Assembly (NCBI RefSeq): GCF_018598185.1
Contig: NZ_JAHESC010000035.1
Location: 1 to 64,000 of the forward strand
DNA length: 64,000 nt
Source: Dawidia soli
GTDB taxonomy: Bacteria; Bacteroidota; Bacteroidia; Cytophagales; Cyclobacteriaceae
Direction of reading: 5' to 3'
The notes under the pieces were generated by a model. That model was not told where the DNA came from and searched no databases. It saw only the letters and a list, made by a program, of their open reading frames with translations. A program made the translations under genes and the position numbers. This document shows positions 50,638 through 58,872 of this stretch, one piece after another (position 1 is the stretch's first letter; every line of letters starts with the position of its first letter).

Positions 50638-53600
50638 ATGATAGCAGACGTATTTATAAAAAGGCCGGTCACTTCCATCGTCGTATCGGTGGTGATCGTA
50701 CTGGTGGGATTGATCGCCATGACGACCCTTCCCATCTCGCAATATCCCGATATCACACCGCCCACGGTGTCCGTATCCGGTATCTATACGGGCGCGGATG
50801 CGCAGACGGTAGAACAGACCACGACCACGGCCATGGAAACGCAGATCAACGGTACCCCCGGCATGGCCTACATGTCTTCCAACAGTACCGGTAGTGGCCA
50901 AAGCAGCATCACCGTAACCTTCGACATCGGTACCGACATCAACATCGCTACCCTTGACGTTCAAAACCGCGTGAGCGTGGCCGAGCCGACGCTGCCCGAA
51001 GTCGTGCGCCGCCTCGGTGTGACCGTGCGCAAGCGTAACCCCAGTATCTTCATGGCGTTGGCGTTGTACTCCCCCGAAGGCACACACGACGCCGTGTTCC
51101 TCGGTAACTTCTCCAACATCTACATGAAAGACGCCTTGTCGCGTGTGAAAGGTGTCGGCGATATCTTTTCGCGTGGCGACGACTTCAGTATGCGGATCTG
51201 GCTGAACCCCGAAAAGCTCGCCGCCCTGAACATGACACCGGCGGAAGTAACGGCCGCCCTGGCCGAGCAAAACCTGCAGGTAGCCGCCGGTTCGATAGGG
51301 GGTAACCCGCAGCGCAACGTCCAGGCATTTGAATACAACGTACTGACCAATAGCCGGATCAACAAGAAAGAAGACTTCGAGAACATCGTCGTGCGTACCA
51401 ACCCCGCCACGGGCAACATGGTATACCTCAAAGATGTAGCCCGCGTCGAGCTGAAACGATTCGACTATGGCAACAACTCGTATGTGAACGGCAAGCCCTG
51501 CGCGTTCCTGCTTATATACCTCGCCCCGGGCGCCAACGCCCTGGAGACCGCCGAAGGCGTAAACCGCACCCTGGCGGAGATGAAGAAAAGCTTTCCGAAA
51601 GATGTGGACTATCTCGTGCCCGTAGAGACAACGTCGGTGGTGGAAGTATCCATCAACGAAGTAGTGCACACCCTGGTGGAAGCCTTGTTGCTGGTGATCT
51701 TCGTGGTGTTCCTGTTCCTCCAGAACTGGCGCTCGACCCTGATCCCCATCCTGGCCATCCCCGTATCGTTGATCGGTACCTTCATCTTCTTTATACCGTT
51801 CGGCTTTACCATCAACACCCTGACGCTGTTCGCCTTCGTATTGGCCATCGGTATCGTGGTGGACGACGCGATCGTCGTGGTGGAAGCCGTACAGCACAAC
51901 ATGGACCACGAAGGACTTTCGCCTAAAGAAGCCACGCAAAAAGCGATGCGGGAGATCAGCGGACCGGTAGTAGCCATCGCGTTGATCCTCACGGCCGTGT
52001 TCGTGCCCGTAGGTTTTGTGCCCGGTATCGTGGGCAAGCTCTATCAGCAGTTCGCGATCACCATCGCGATCTCCGTGCTGATCTCGGCATTCGTCGCCCT
52101 TTCGCTGACACCGGCCCTGTGTATGCTCATGCTGAAGCCCGCCGATAAGAATGGCAATAAGAACTTCCTTGACCGTTTCTTCGCAGCTTTCAACCGCTGG
52201 TTCGATCGCGTGTCACACGCCTATACCGGCGGTGTACACAGCTGGATCAAACGCACGCCGCTCGTCATGGTGATGATGGTGTGTGTATTCGTCGGACTGT
52301 TCCTGCTCTTTAAGAATAAACCGACGGGCTTCATCCCGCCGGAAGATGAGAAGCGCGTGATCGTTACATACGAATTGCCCGAAGGCGCGTCGACCCAGCG
52401 AAGCATCGCCATGATGCTGGAGCTGCAGAAACGTATCAAACAGATCCCGGCCGTCGATGTCGTGGGGGGCCTGGCAGGCCTGAACGTACTGACGTTCTCG
52501 AACAAATCGAACTCCGGTACGGTGTTCATCGCCCTGAAGCACTGGGAAGAGCGGAACCTCAAGACCGAAAGTGTACCAGCCATTATCGCCGAGATCCAGA
52601 AACGTACCGCCGACATCAAAGAGGCACGCGTGATTGCGATCGCGCCACCTGCCATCCCCGGCCTGGGCCAGTCGTCAGGGTTCACATTCGAGTTGCAACA
52701 GACGACGAGCACCGACGATGTGCAGAAGTTTGAAGGTGTACTGCGCAAATTCCTCGGCGCCGTTAACCAGCGCCCCGAGATCGCCATGGCATACTCGTTC
52801 TTCACGGCACGCACGCCTAGCTACCAGGTTGACGTAGACAAAGAGAAGGCCAAGAAGCTTGGCGTATCCGTGGCCGAAGCATACGGAACACTGGCTACCC
52901 TGCTGGGAAGCTCGTACGTCAATGACTTCAACATCTACGGCCGGAACTTCCGCGTCGTGGCGCAAGCCGACTCGACATACCGCGGCAACATCAACGACAT
53001 CGGCCGCTACCGCGTGCGCAACAGCGCGGGCGGCATGGTACCGCTCAGCGCGCTGATCACCTCCCGCGTGATCGAAACGCCGGCCGTGGTGTCGCACTAC
53101 AACCTGTATCGTTCCGCCGAGATCATGGGTTCTGCAAAGCCCGGCTTTAGCAGCGGCCAGGCCATCGAAGCCCTGCGCGAGGTGGCAGACCAGACATTAC
53201 CCGCGGGCTATGGCTACGACTTTTCGGGCATGAGCCGCGAAGAGATCAAAGCCGGTAGCAGTACCGGTATGATCTTCGCCGTCTCTATCGTGTTTGTGTT
53301 CCTCTTCCTGGCAGCCCTGTATGAAAGCTGGTCCGTGCCGTTCTCCGTACTCTTTGCAGTACCCATCGGCGCCCTCGGATCGATCCTCACGCTGACGTTC
53401 ATGCCGGCCCTGACGAATAACATCTACGCGCAGATCGGTCTCATCACCCTCATCGGGTTGGCGGCAAAGAACGCCATCCTGATCGTCGAGTTCGCCAAAG
53501 AGCGTTTTGACAGAGGCATCGACGTGATCCCGGCTACGCTCGAAGCCGTGCAGCTGCGTCTCCGCCCCATCATCATGACGTCGCTGGCGTTCATCCTGGG

Positions 53601-53811
53601 GGTGTTGCCGCTGGCCTTCTCCGCCGGAGCTGGCGCCGAAGCGCGCAAAACCATCGGCTGGACAGTAGCCGGAGGGATGGTTGCTGCAAGCTCGCTGGCC
53701 ATCTTCGTGGTGCCCGTACTCTACGTCCTGGTAACCAAGATCGCCTACCGCAACCGCAAGATCGAAGAACCACCCGCATACGCCGTCGAGCAACCCATCA
53801 CACCGCACTAA
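50638..53811 (+). CDS. RND multidrug efflux transporter (HAE1 family)
   Basis: Inner-membrane proton-driven pump of 1057 residues with twelve helices and two large periplasmic loops. HAE1 hallmarks: MIADVFIKRPVTSIVVSVVIV at the start, PDITPPTVSVSGIYTGADAQTVEQT, the TM4 proton relay Asp-Asp in IGIVVDDAIVVVEAV, and GLAAKNAILIVEFAKE in TM10. Substrates are hydrophobic toxic compounds in characterised relatives; not specified here. Last gene of the operon, followed by a terminator. Confidence 0.95.
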   Translation: MIADVFIKRPVTSIVVSVVIVLVGLIAMTTLPISQYPDITPPTVSVSGIYTGADAQTVEQTTTTAMETQINGTPGMAYMSSNSTGSGQSSITVTFDIGTDINIATLDVQNRVSVAEPTLPEVVRRLGVTVRKRNPSIFMALALYSPEGTHDAVFLGNFSNIYMKDALSRVKGVGDIFSRGDDFSMRIWLNPEKLAALNMTPAEVTAALAEQNLQVAAGSIGGNPQRNVQAFEYNVLTNSRINKKEDFENIVVRTNPATGNMVYLKDVARVELKRFDYGNNSYVNGKPCAFLLIYLAPGANALETAEGVNRTLAEMKKSFPKDVDYLVPVETTSVVEVSINEVVHTLVEALLLVIFVVFLFLQNWRSTLIPILAIPVSLIGTFIFFIPFGFTINTLTLFAFVLAIGIVVDDAIVVVEAVQHNMDHEGLSPKEATQKAMREISGPVVAIALILTAVFVPVGFVPGIVGKLYQQFAITIAISVLISAFVALSLTPALCMLMLKPADKNGNKNFLDRFFAAFNRWFDRVSHAYTGGVHSWIKRTPLVMVMMVCVFVGLFLLFKNKPTGFIPPEDEKRVIVTYELPEGASTQRSIAMMLELQKRIKQIPAVDVVGGLAGLNVLTFSNKSNSGTVFIALKHWEERNLKTESVPAIIAEIQKRTADIKEARVIAIAPPAIPGLGQSSGFTFELQQTTSTDDVQKFEGVLRKFLGAVNQRPEIAMAYSFFTARTPSYQVDVDKEKAKKLGVSVAEAYGTLATLLGSSYVNDFNIYGRNFRVVAQADSTYRGNINDIGRYRVRNSAGGMVPLSALITSRVIETPAVVSHYNLYRSAEIMGSAKPGFSSGQAIEALREVADQTLPAGYGYDFSGMSREEIKAGSSTGMIFAVSIVFVFLFLAALYESWSVPFSVLFAVPIGALGSILTLTFMPALTNNIYAQIGLITLIGLAAKNAILIVEFAKERFDRGIDVIPATLEAVQLRLRPIIMTSLAFILGVLPLAFSAGAGAEARKTIGWTVAGGMVAASSLAIFVVPVLYVLVTKIAYRNRKIEEPPAYAVEQPITPH

Positions 53812-53830
53812 ACGGTCAAATCATAACACC

Positions 53831-53864
53831 AAGCTGCCCTGGTTTCCCGGGGCAGCTTTTTTTT
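53831..53864 (+). terminator. Terminator of the efflux operon
   Basis: AAGCTGCCCTGG (53831-53842) with CCGGGGCAGCTT (53847-53858), loop TTTC and a run of eight T residues. Confidence 0.92.
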
Positions 53865-53877
53865 ATGCCAGCGGCAT

Positions 53878-53946
53878 CTGGCGCCGGTCTTAACCCCGTC
53901 CCGGGGTGAGACCGGTGCCACGTATGGCTGCGGTCTCCCGACCGCC
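53878..53946 (+). repeat. Dispersed double-hairpin element, copy D
   Basis: Hairpin 1 arms GGCGCCGGTCT (53880-53890) and AGACCGGTGCC (53909-53919) enclose an extra ACCCCG/CGGGGT hairpin. Hairpin 2 is GCGGTC-TCCC-GACCGC (53930-53945). It follows the efflux terminator. Confidence 0.75.
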
Positions 53947-54041
53947 GTGAGCAATGGTACCACATTTTTCAACTACTACTGACATACCCTTGTCACCGAC
54001 CAGCGCCAGATTGCGTTGTACAAAATAAAACCACAAACGAT

Positions 54042-54599
54042 ATGCGAAAAATAATCCTGGACCTTGCCGTCACACTCGACGGCTTTATCGAAGGCCCCAA
54101 CGGCGAGATCGATTGGTGCATCATGGACGACGAAGTCGGAAAATACTTCGAAACCTTCCGTGCGTCCATCGATACCGTGCTCTACGGCCGCACCAGCTAT
54201 GTGGAGTTCGGCAATCACCAACCCGACGCCAACAGTCCCCAGGACGTCATCGACTTCTACCGCGACATAAACCAGATGAAAAAATACGTCTTCTCGCGGA
54301 CGCTCGGCACGGTCACCGACAATGCCACCGTGATCAAAGACAACGTCGTCGAAGAAGTGAACAAGATCAAACAGCAACCCGGCAAAGACATCTGGCTGTT
54401 CGGCGGCGCGTCGTTGATCACCACCTTTGTGAACCACGACCTTGTAGACGAGTACCGGTTGTCGGTACATCCTATTATACTGGGCGGGGGCAAATCGCTC
54501 TTCCAGGACATCAAACAACGCGTGGGGCTCACATTCCTCAAAGCCGTGCCCTATACATCCGGCGTCGTCACCTTGTATTATCAGCGCGCCACAACGTAA
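54042..54599 (+). CDS. RibD C-terminal/dihydrofolate reductase-like protein
   Basis: Cytoplasmic protein of 185 residues of the YyaP/YwjB type: KIILDLAVTLDGFIEGPNGEIDW at the start, TVLYGRTSYVEF, and the NADPH-loop WLFGGASLITTFVNHDLVDEYRLSVHPIILGGGKSLF. Such stand-alone reductase-like domains have no settled substrate. Single gene. Confidence 0.88.
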   Translation: MRKIILDLAVTLDGFIEGPNGEIDWCIMDDEVGKYFETFRASIDTVLYGRTSYVEFGNHQPDANSPQDVIDFYRDINQMKKYVFSRTLGTVTDNATVIKDNVVEEVNKIKQQPGKDIWLFGGASLITTFVNHDLVDEYRLSVHPIILGGGKSLFQDIKQRVGLTFLKAVPYTSGVVTLYYQRATT

Positions 54600-54616
54600 T
54601 GCTACCCGGAAATTAG

Positions 54617-54625
54617 TACCTTTTG
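54617..54625 (+). promoter_or_regulatory. Possible -7 box before the gene at 54629
   Basis: TACCTTTTG differs from TAnnTTTG by one inserted T and ends four bases before the ATG, again suggesting an almost leaderless message. No -33 element is clear. Confidence 0.35.
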
Positions 54626-54628
54626 CCC

Positions 54629-54886
54629 ATGAACAACACGCCCGACAATACCGCAACGCCCCGCATCAGCACCGACAAAGCGCTGATCACGCTGCTGAAG
54701 TACAATATAGAGAACTCCATCAAGCTGACCTCCATCATGAAGCGCCAGCTGGAGCTGAAAGCCCTGCTGCAACACGGCACCCTCGACAACGACCAGGTCA
54801 ACGAAGAGCTGGCCATCCGCCTGGCACAGATCGACGAGCTGGTACAAAAAGAGTTCCGAAAAGACCTCGACTTCATCACCTCCTGA
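54629..54886 (+). CDS. Small hypothetical helical protein
   Basis: Protein of 85 residues from the ATG at 54629, predicted helical and charged (ALITLLKYNIENSIKLTSIMKRQLELKALL ... QIDELVQKEFRKDLDF). No family recognised. The ATG is preferred to the in-frame TTG six bases upstream, which lies in a promoter-like box. Confidence 0.6.
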   Translation: MNNTPDNTATPRISTDKALITLLKYNIENSIKLTSIMKRQLELKALLQHGTLDNDQVNEELAIRLAQIDELVQKEFRKDLDFITS

Positions 54887-55019
54887 CAGCTTAATTTATT
54901 GGTGCAAGGTACCGTCATAAAAATCAAGAGCCGTACTGACAATTTCTATGCGCTGACTTTTTTGCGTCAGCAAAAGTTAACGCGGGTAGTAGGGGCGCAG
55001 CCCCTGCACACATCAGCCC

Positions 55020-55105
55020 CTGGCGCAAGTCTTCCGACCGAAGGGAGGGCGACTTGTGCCCAGCACTGTTCGTGCGATCAATGGAGGTGGTCTCCCGACC
55101 ACCGG
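55020..55105 (+). repeat. Dispersed double-hairpin element, copy E
   Basis: Hairpin 1 arms GGCGCAAGTC (55022-55031) and GACTTGTGCC (55051-55060); hairpin 2 GGTGGTC-TCCC-GACCACC (55086-55103). An AGGGGCGCAGCCCCT hairpin precedes it and a degenerate TTGCGTAAGTCTTAGCGCGC piece follows near 55163-55182, so this 450-bp gap may be a cluster of decayed copies. No gene is seen in 54887-55202. Confidence 0.7.
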
Positions 55106-55202
55106 CCGCCACGCAAATTGTCTTCGAGGCCTACCGGTAACAGCGATCAGTTGCCGCCACACCTTGCGTAAGTCTTAGCGCGCACAACACCCGTTACCAC
55201 TC

Positions 55203-55241
55203 ATAGTATACATACTATAGTATAATAATACCCTATATTTG
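55203..55241 (+). promoter_or_regulatory. Promoter and inverted repeat before the XRE gene
   Basis: ATAGTAT-AC-ATACTAT (55203-55218) overlaps a second dyad ACTATAGT, and TATATTTG at 55234-55241 fits the -7 box TAnnTTTG. The palindromes are candidate binding sites for the XRE protein itself. Confidence 0.5.
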
Positions 55242-55339
55242 CCAGAGGCAGTACCCCGCCAACGCTGCTGCCATCCTCTCTCCTGACAATCTTGCTCCCG
55301 CCGCACAAGCCAAACGGAACATTTATTAAAATATACTAC

Positions 55340-55579
55340 ATGAGCCAGTCAGAAGACCTGACGCCCGCGCGGCGGGCCATACTACAACGCATTGGCGCCA
55401 AGCTCCGCGAGACACGCGAGCAGCAGGGGCGGAGCATCGAGTCCGTGGCCGCCGAAGCCGGCATCACCGTAGAGCTCCTGTGCGCGATCGAAGCGGGCCG
55501 GGAAGAGGTGGTGCTGGAATCGCTGGCATGGATCAGCGCATTCTACGGCACGTCCCACGACGACCTGCCGGGGAGATAA
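55340..55579 (+). CDS. XRE-family helix-turn-helix protein
   Basis: Small DNA-binding protein of 79 residues (start at MSQSEDLTP). The HTH_3 domain covers most of it: IGAKLRETREQQGRSIESVAAEAGITVELLCAIEAGREEVVLESLAWISAFY-type pattern, shown here in pieces such as LRETREQQG and AGITVELLCAIEAG. There is no effector domain. Possible regulator of the MFS gene downstream or of itself. Confidence 0.82.
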   Translation: MSQSEDLTPARRAILQRIGAKLRETREQQGRSIESVAAEAGITVELLCAIEAGREEVVLESLAWISAFYGTSHDDLPGR

Positions 55580-55642
55580 TAGGGAAGCTTTTTGAAAAAA
55601 AACTTGCATGGATCATCGTTCCCGTAAACGACGTGGAGCCGT

Positions 55643-55689
55643 TCGTTAGATTGGTGCAATCGTTAGCTAACAAAATAATGAGTCGTTAG
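55643..55689. promoter_or_regulatory. Three TCGTTAG repeats before the MFS gene
   Basis: TCGTTAG occurs at 55643, 55660 and 55683; the middle copy is part of the palindrome GTTAGCTAAC (55662-55671). They lie 130-180 bp before the MFS start and could be operator half-sites. Confidence 0.4.
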
Positions 55690-55819
55690 CGAAGGGATCG
55701 TCAGAAGACCGGTAACGATGTCGGTGGTTTTTTATACCCGGAATGCGGGAATTATTCAAGGGGCAGAATATGTTCAGTATTTTTGCCGGTTGCAAGATTG
55801 CAGCGATACGAATAAAAAG

Positions 55820-57004
55820 ATGAAGAAGAGTTTACTCGCATTGATGTTGGGCGGATTGGCCCTCGGTACGACGGAGTTTGTGATGATGGGCATCCTGCCG
55901 GACATTGCCAACGACCTCGACATATCCATTCCCGTAGCAGGCCACCTCATTTCGGCGTATGCGCTGGGCGTGGTGATCGGCGCGCCCCTGCTGGTGGTAC
56001 TGGCCGGAGCTTATCCGCCCAAGAAGATCCTGCTCGCGCTGGTCATGATGATCACCGGCTTCAACGCCCTCTCCATGCTGGCACCGGGCTATGACCTGCT
56101 ATTCGTCACACGCCTGTTGTCAGGCCTGCCGCACGGCGCCTTCTTTGGCGTGGGAGCCGTGGTCGCAAGCCGCCTGGCCGACAAAGGCAAAGAAGCACAA
56201 GCCGTGTCGATCATGTTTGCCGGGCTCACCGTTGCCAACCTGGCAGGTGTACCGCTGGGCACCTATATCGGCCACCACATCGACTGGCGTTATGCCTTCG
56301 TACTCATAGCCGTCATCGGCCTGGTAACCCTGCTGTGCCTGCAATTGTGGATGCCACGCCTGGAAGCAAAGAGCGACGGCAGCCTGAAGGAACAAATGAA
56401 GTTCTTCCAAAGGGCCGACGCCTGGCTGATCATCTGCATCACCGCCATCGGCACTGGCGGCTTGTTCTGCTGGATCAGCTACATTGCGCCGCTGTTGACG
56501 GAGATCTCGGGCTTTGCGCCGGAATCCGTACCCTATATCCTGGCCTTTGCGGGTCTGGGCATGGTGTTCGGTAACATCCTCGGCGGCTGGCTGGCCGATC
56601 GCTTTTCACCGGCGAAAACATCCGCCGCGTTGTTGGTCGCCATGGCCGTGTCACTTATTCTTGTATATTTCGTGTCGTATAACAAAGCCTTTTCCCTGAT
56701 CATGACATTTGTCACCGGCGGCATGGCCTTTGCCCTGGCAGCGCCGATACAAATGCTGATGATCCAGACCGCAAAGGGAGCGGAGATGCTGGCCGCCGCC
56801 GTATCGCAGGCATGCTTTAACCTGGGCAATGCGTTGGGCGCCTATCTGGGCGGCCTGCCCATCGCCGCGGGCCTGGGCTATACATCCCCGGAGTGGGTAG
56901 GCGTGCTGATGGCCCTCACGGGAGCGCTGGCGGCCGTCGGGTTGATCCGCATACAACAAAAACGCGAAACGGAAGTGACCGAACCGACACCCCAGGCCGT
57001 ATAA
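55820..57004 (+). CDS. MFS transporter (AraJ/sugar-efflux-like, DHA1 family)
   Basis: Inner-membrane transporter of 394 residues with twelve helices. I set the start at 55820 (MKKSLLALMLGGLALGTTEF), which begins directly at TM1. GTTEFVMMGILPDIANDLDI and the loop VVASRLADKGKEAQAVSIMF are typical of the AraJ-type export branch. Substrate could be a sugar or drug; nothing in context decides. Confidence 0.88.
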   Translation: MKKSLLALMLGGLALGTTEFVMMGILPDIANDLDISIPVAGHLISAYALGVVIGAPLLVVLAGAYPPKKILLALVMMITGFNALSMLAPGYDLLFVTRLLSGLPHGAFFGVGAVVASRLADKGKEAQAVSIMFAGLTVANLAGVPLGTYIGHHIDWRYAFVLIAVIGLVTLLCLQLWMPRLEAKSDGSLKEQMKFFQRADAWLIICITAIGTGGLFCWISYIAPLLTEISGFAPESVPYILAFAGLGMVFGNILGGWLADRFSPAKTSAALLVAMAVSLILVYFVSYNKAFSLIMTFVTGGMAFALAAPIQMLMIQTAKGAEMLAAAVSQACFNLGNALGAYLGGLPIAAGLGYTSPEWVGVLMALTGALAAVGLIRIQQKRETEVTEPTPQAV

Positions 57005-57047
57005 TAGTATAGTAGAAAAAGAAGATATACTTACCCCAACCCATTTT

Positions 57048-57521
57048 ATGAAAACAAACATCGGAATCCAGGAAGATCGCACCCAGGCGGTAGCCGTTCA
57101 ATTGTCCAAGCTGCTGGCGGACGAATATGTACTCTACACCAAGACGCGCAATGCGCACTGGAACGTAGAAGGCCCCGACTTTCACAACATGCACCTCTTC
57201 TTCGAAAGCCAGTACGAGCAGCTCGACGAGATCATCGACAACGTAGCCGAACGCGTACGCGCCCTGGGCCACTACGCACCCGGTACCCTCAAAAGCTTCC
57301 TGTCGCTGACACACCTCACCGAATACAGCGAGCGTGAGAACACCAGCAATGGCTTCCTCCGGGAGCTGCTGGCCGACCACGACAGCATCATTACCTTCCT
57401 GCGCGAGAACATCGAGCCCTTCGCCAACGAATACCGCGACGCCGGCACCAGCGACTTCATCACCGGGCTGATGGAACAGCACGAAAAGATGGCCTGGATG
57501 CTGCGGGCACATTTGAAATAA
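57048..57521 (+). CDS. dps: Dps-family ferritin-like DNA protection protein
   Basis: Dodecameric mini-ferritin of 157 residues. The inter-subunit ferroxidase site is visible: KTRNAHWNVEGPDFHNMHLFFESQYEQLDEIIDNVAERVRALG holds the His, His/Asp and Glu ligands, here cited as AHWNVEGPDFHNMH and FESQYEQLDE. It oxidises and stores iron and protects DNA from peroxide. Single gene, near an AraC regulator. Confidence 0.93.
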   Translation: MKTNIGIQEDRTQAVAVQLSKLLADEYVLYTKTRNAHWNVEGPDFHNMHLFFESQYEQLDEIIDNVAERVRALGHYAPGTLKSFLSLTHLTEYSERENTSNGFLRELLADHDSIITFLRENIEPFANEYRDAGTSDFITGLMEQHEKMAWMLRAHLK

Positions 57522-57541
57522 TCTTCGTAGTATAGGCGTAG

Positions 57542-58648
57542 ATGCTGCAGCAACCCCTATGTTCCATCTACGCCTTTACCAGCGGATGCGCCTTTCTGCT
57601 GGCCTTCCTGTTGCTGGCTAACCCCCTGCGCAGGAACCGGACCGCCAACCGATGGCTGGGCCTCTTCCTGCTCGCATTAGCCTGTGCGTTATCCGACCAA
57701 CGCGACTGCCAGGCAGAAGTATACATGCATTATCCCTGGATCGCGGCATTACAGGAAATTACACGCCTGGCCATGGCGCCCGCATTATACCTCAGCGTCA
57801 TCAGCTTTACCGTGCCCGGCCGGCGTTTCGTCCGCCGGGATCTGTGGCATTTTCTTCCCTTCTTTCTGTTCATCGGCTTCACCCTCTCGCTGTTGCTGGA
57901 TGTGTTCGAGCCCGCCAAAAGCATCGGGATGTTCCTGTTCTTCGCCATAAAGGTGCAGGTAGTGGCCTATTGGATCATGTCCTATCTCCGGCTTGTACGC
58001 CATGAAGCCGACATCCGCCTGTTTACCGCCGCCGTCGAGACGATCGACCTTCGCTGGTTGCGCTATTTCCTCTACGGCCTCGCAGGCATGCTGCTGCTGT
58101 GGCTCAACGACGTGTTTATACACAACCCCGTCATTACCGCGGGCACCCCGATAGGCTATTTAGTGGGCGTGATCGGGGTAGCCTATTGGTCCCTCCGCCA
58201 ACAGGAGGTCTACCCGTTTCCGCCGCGCGAAGCCGCCGCCCTCGCCGACATCATCACCGAACAACACCGATCCACCCCGCGCGCGCCACGCCTCACCCCC
58301 CAGCAGCTCGCCAGCCTAAAAGAACAGCTCATACACCTGGTGGAGCGCGACAAAATATTCACCGATCCGGACCTCGACCTTCCCGGCCTCGCCCGCCGCA
58401 TGTCCATCACCACGCATGAGCTATCCTATCTATTGAACGAAGGCTTCGGCCAAAACTTCTTCCAGTACATGAACGCCCACCGCGTGGCCGAAGCCCGCCG
58501 CCTCTTGCTCGACCCGGGCCACAGCCACCTGAACATGCTCGGCATTGCCTTCCAATCCGGCTTTACCTCCAAAACTACCTTCAACACCACCTTCAAAAAG
58601 ATCACCGGCCAATCTCCCTCCCAATTTCAAAAAACAGGCCGGGCGTGA
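57542..58648 (+). CDS. AraC-family regulator with membrane-embedded N-terminus
   Basis: Protein of 368 residues. The first about 220 residues form seven hydrophobic helices (SGCAFLLAFLLLANPLRRNR ... ITAGTPIGYLVGVIGVAYWSL), the rest an AraC double HTH: LARRMSITTHELSYLLNEGFGQNFFQYMNAHRVAEARRLL and LGIAFQSGFTSKTTFNTTFKKITGQSPSQF, given in parts such as SGFTSKTTFN. This 7TM-AraC layout is common in Bacteroidota and suggests a signal sensed in the membrane. Target unknown. Confidence 0.88.
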   Translation: MLQQPLCSIYAFTSGCAFLLAFLLLANPLRRNRTANRWLGLFLLALACALSDQRDCQAEVYMHYPWIAALQEITRLAMAPALYLSVISFTVPGRRFVRRDLWHFLPFFLFIGFTLSLLLDVFEPAKSIGMFLFFAIKVQVVAYWIMSYLRLVRHEADIRLFTAAVETIDLRWLRYFLYGLAGMLLLWLNDVFIHNPVITAGTPIGYLVGVIGVAYWSLRQQEVYPFPPREAAALADIITEQHRSTPRAPRLTPQQLASLKEQLIHLVERDKIFTDPDLDLPGLARRMSITTHELSYLLNEGFGQNFFQYMNAHRVAEARRLLLDPGHSHLNMLGIAFQSGFTSKTTFNTTFKKITGQSPSQFQKTGRA

Positions 58649-58661
58649 CCACGCATCAACG

Positions 58662-58740
58662 CCTGGCGCGTGTTAGGCACCTAGCGCCAGCGCAGGTGCG
58701 TCACTTGTGCCCCGCATGGGGGCAGTCTCCCGACTGCCCA
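58662..58740 (+). repeat. Dispersed double-hairpin element, copy F
   Basis: Starts CTGGCGC (58664) and reaches CACTTGTGCC (58703-58712), closely matching copy A in the first half. Hairpin 2 is GGGCAGTC-TCCC-GACTGCCC (58720-58739). It lies 14 bp after the AraC stop codon. Confidence 0.75.
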
Positions 58741-58872
58741 GTGGTCACGTCGTAATCTGCGCAACCACACAACCATCCCGGCAACGCCGACCTATCCGCC
58801 AAAAAAAGACGTTCGATCGTATCCATCCGAACATCCCATCACCAAACCCTGCCCACCTTCACCCCCTAAACC

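Noticed and set aside
50506-51939. 477-codon minus-strand open frame
   Set aside because: Antisense to the adaptor and RND genes; composition (His/Gly/Arg/Val rich) is not protein-like.
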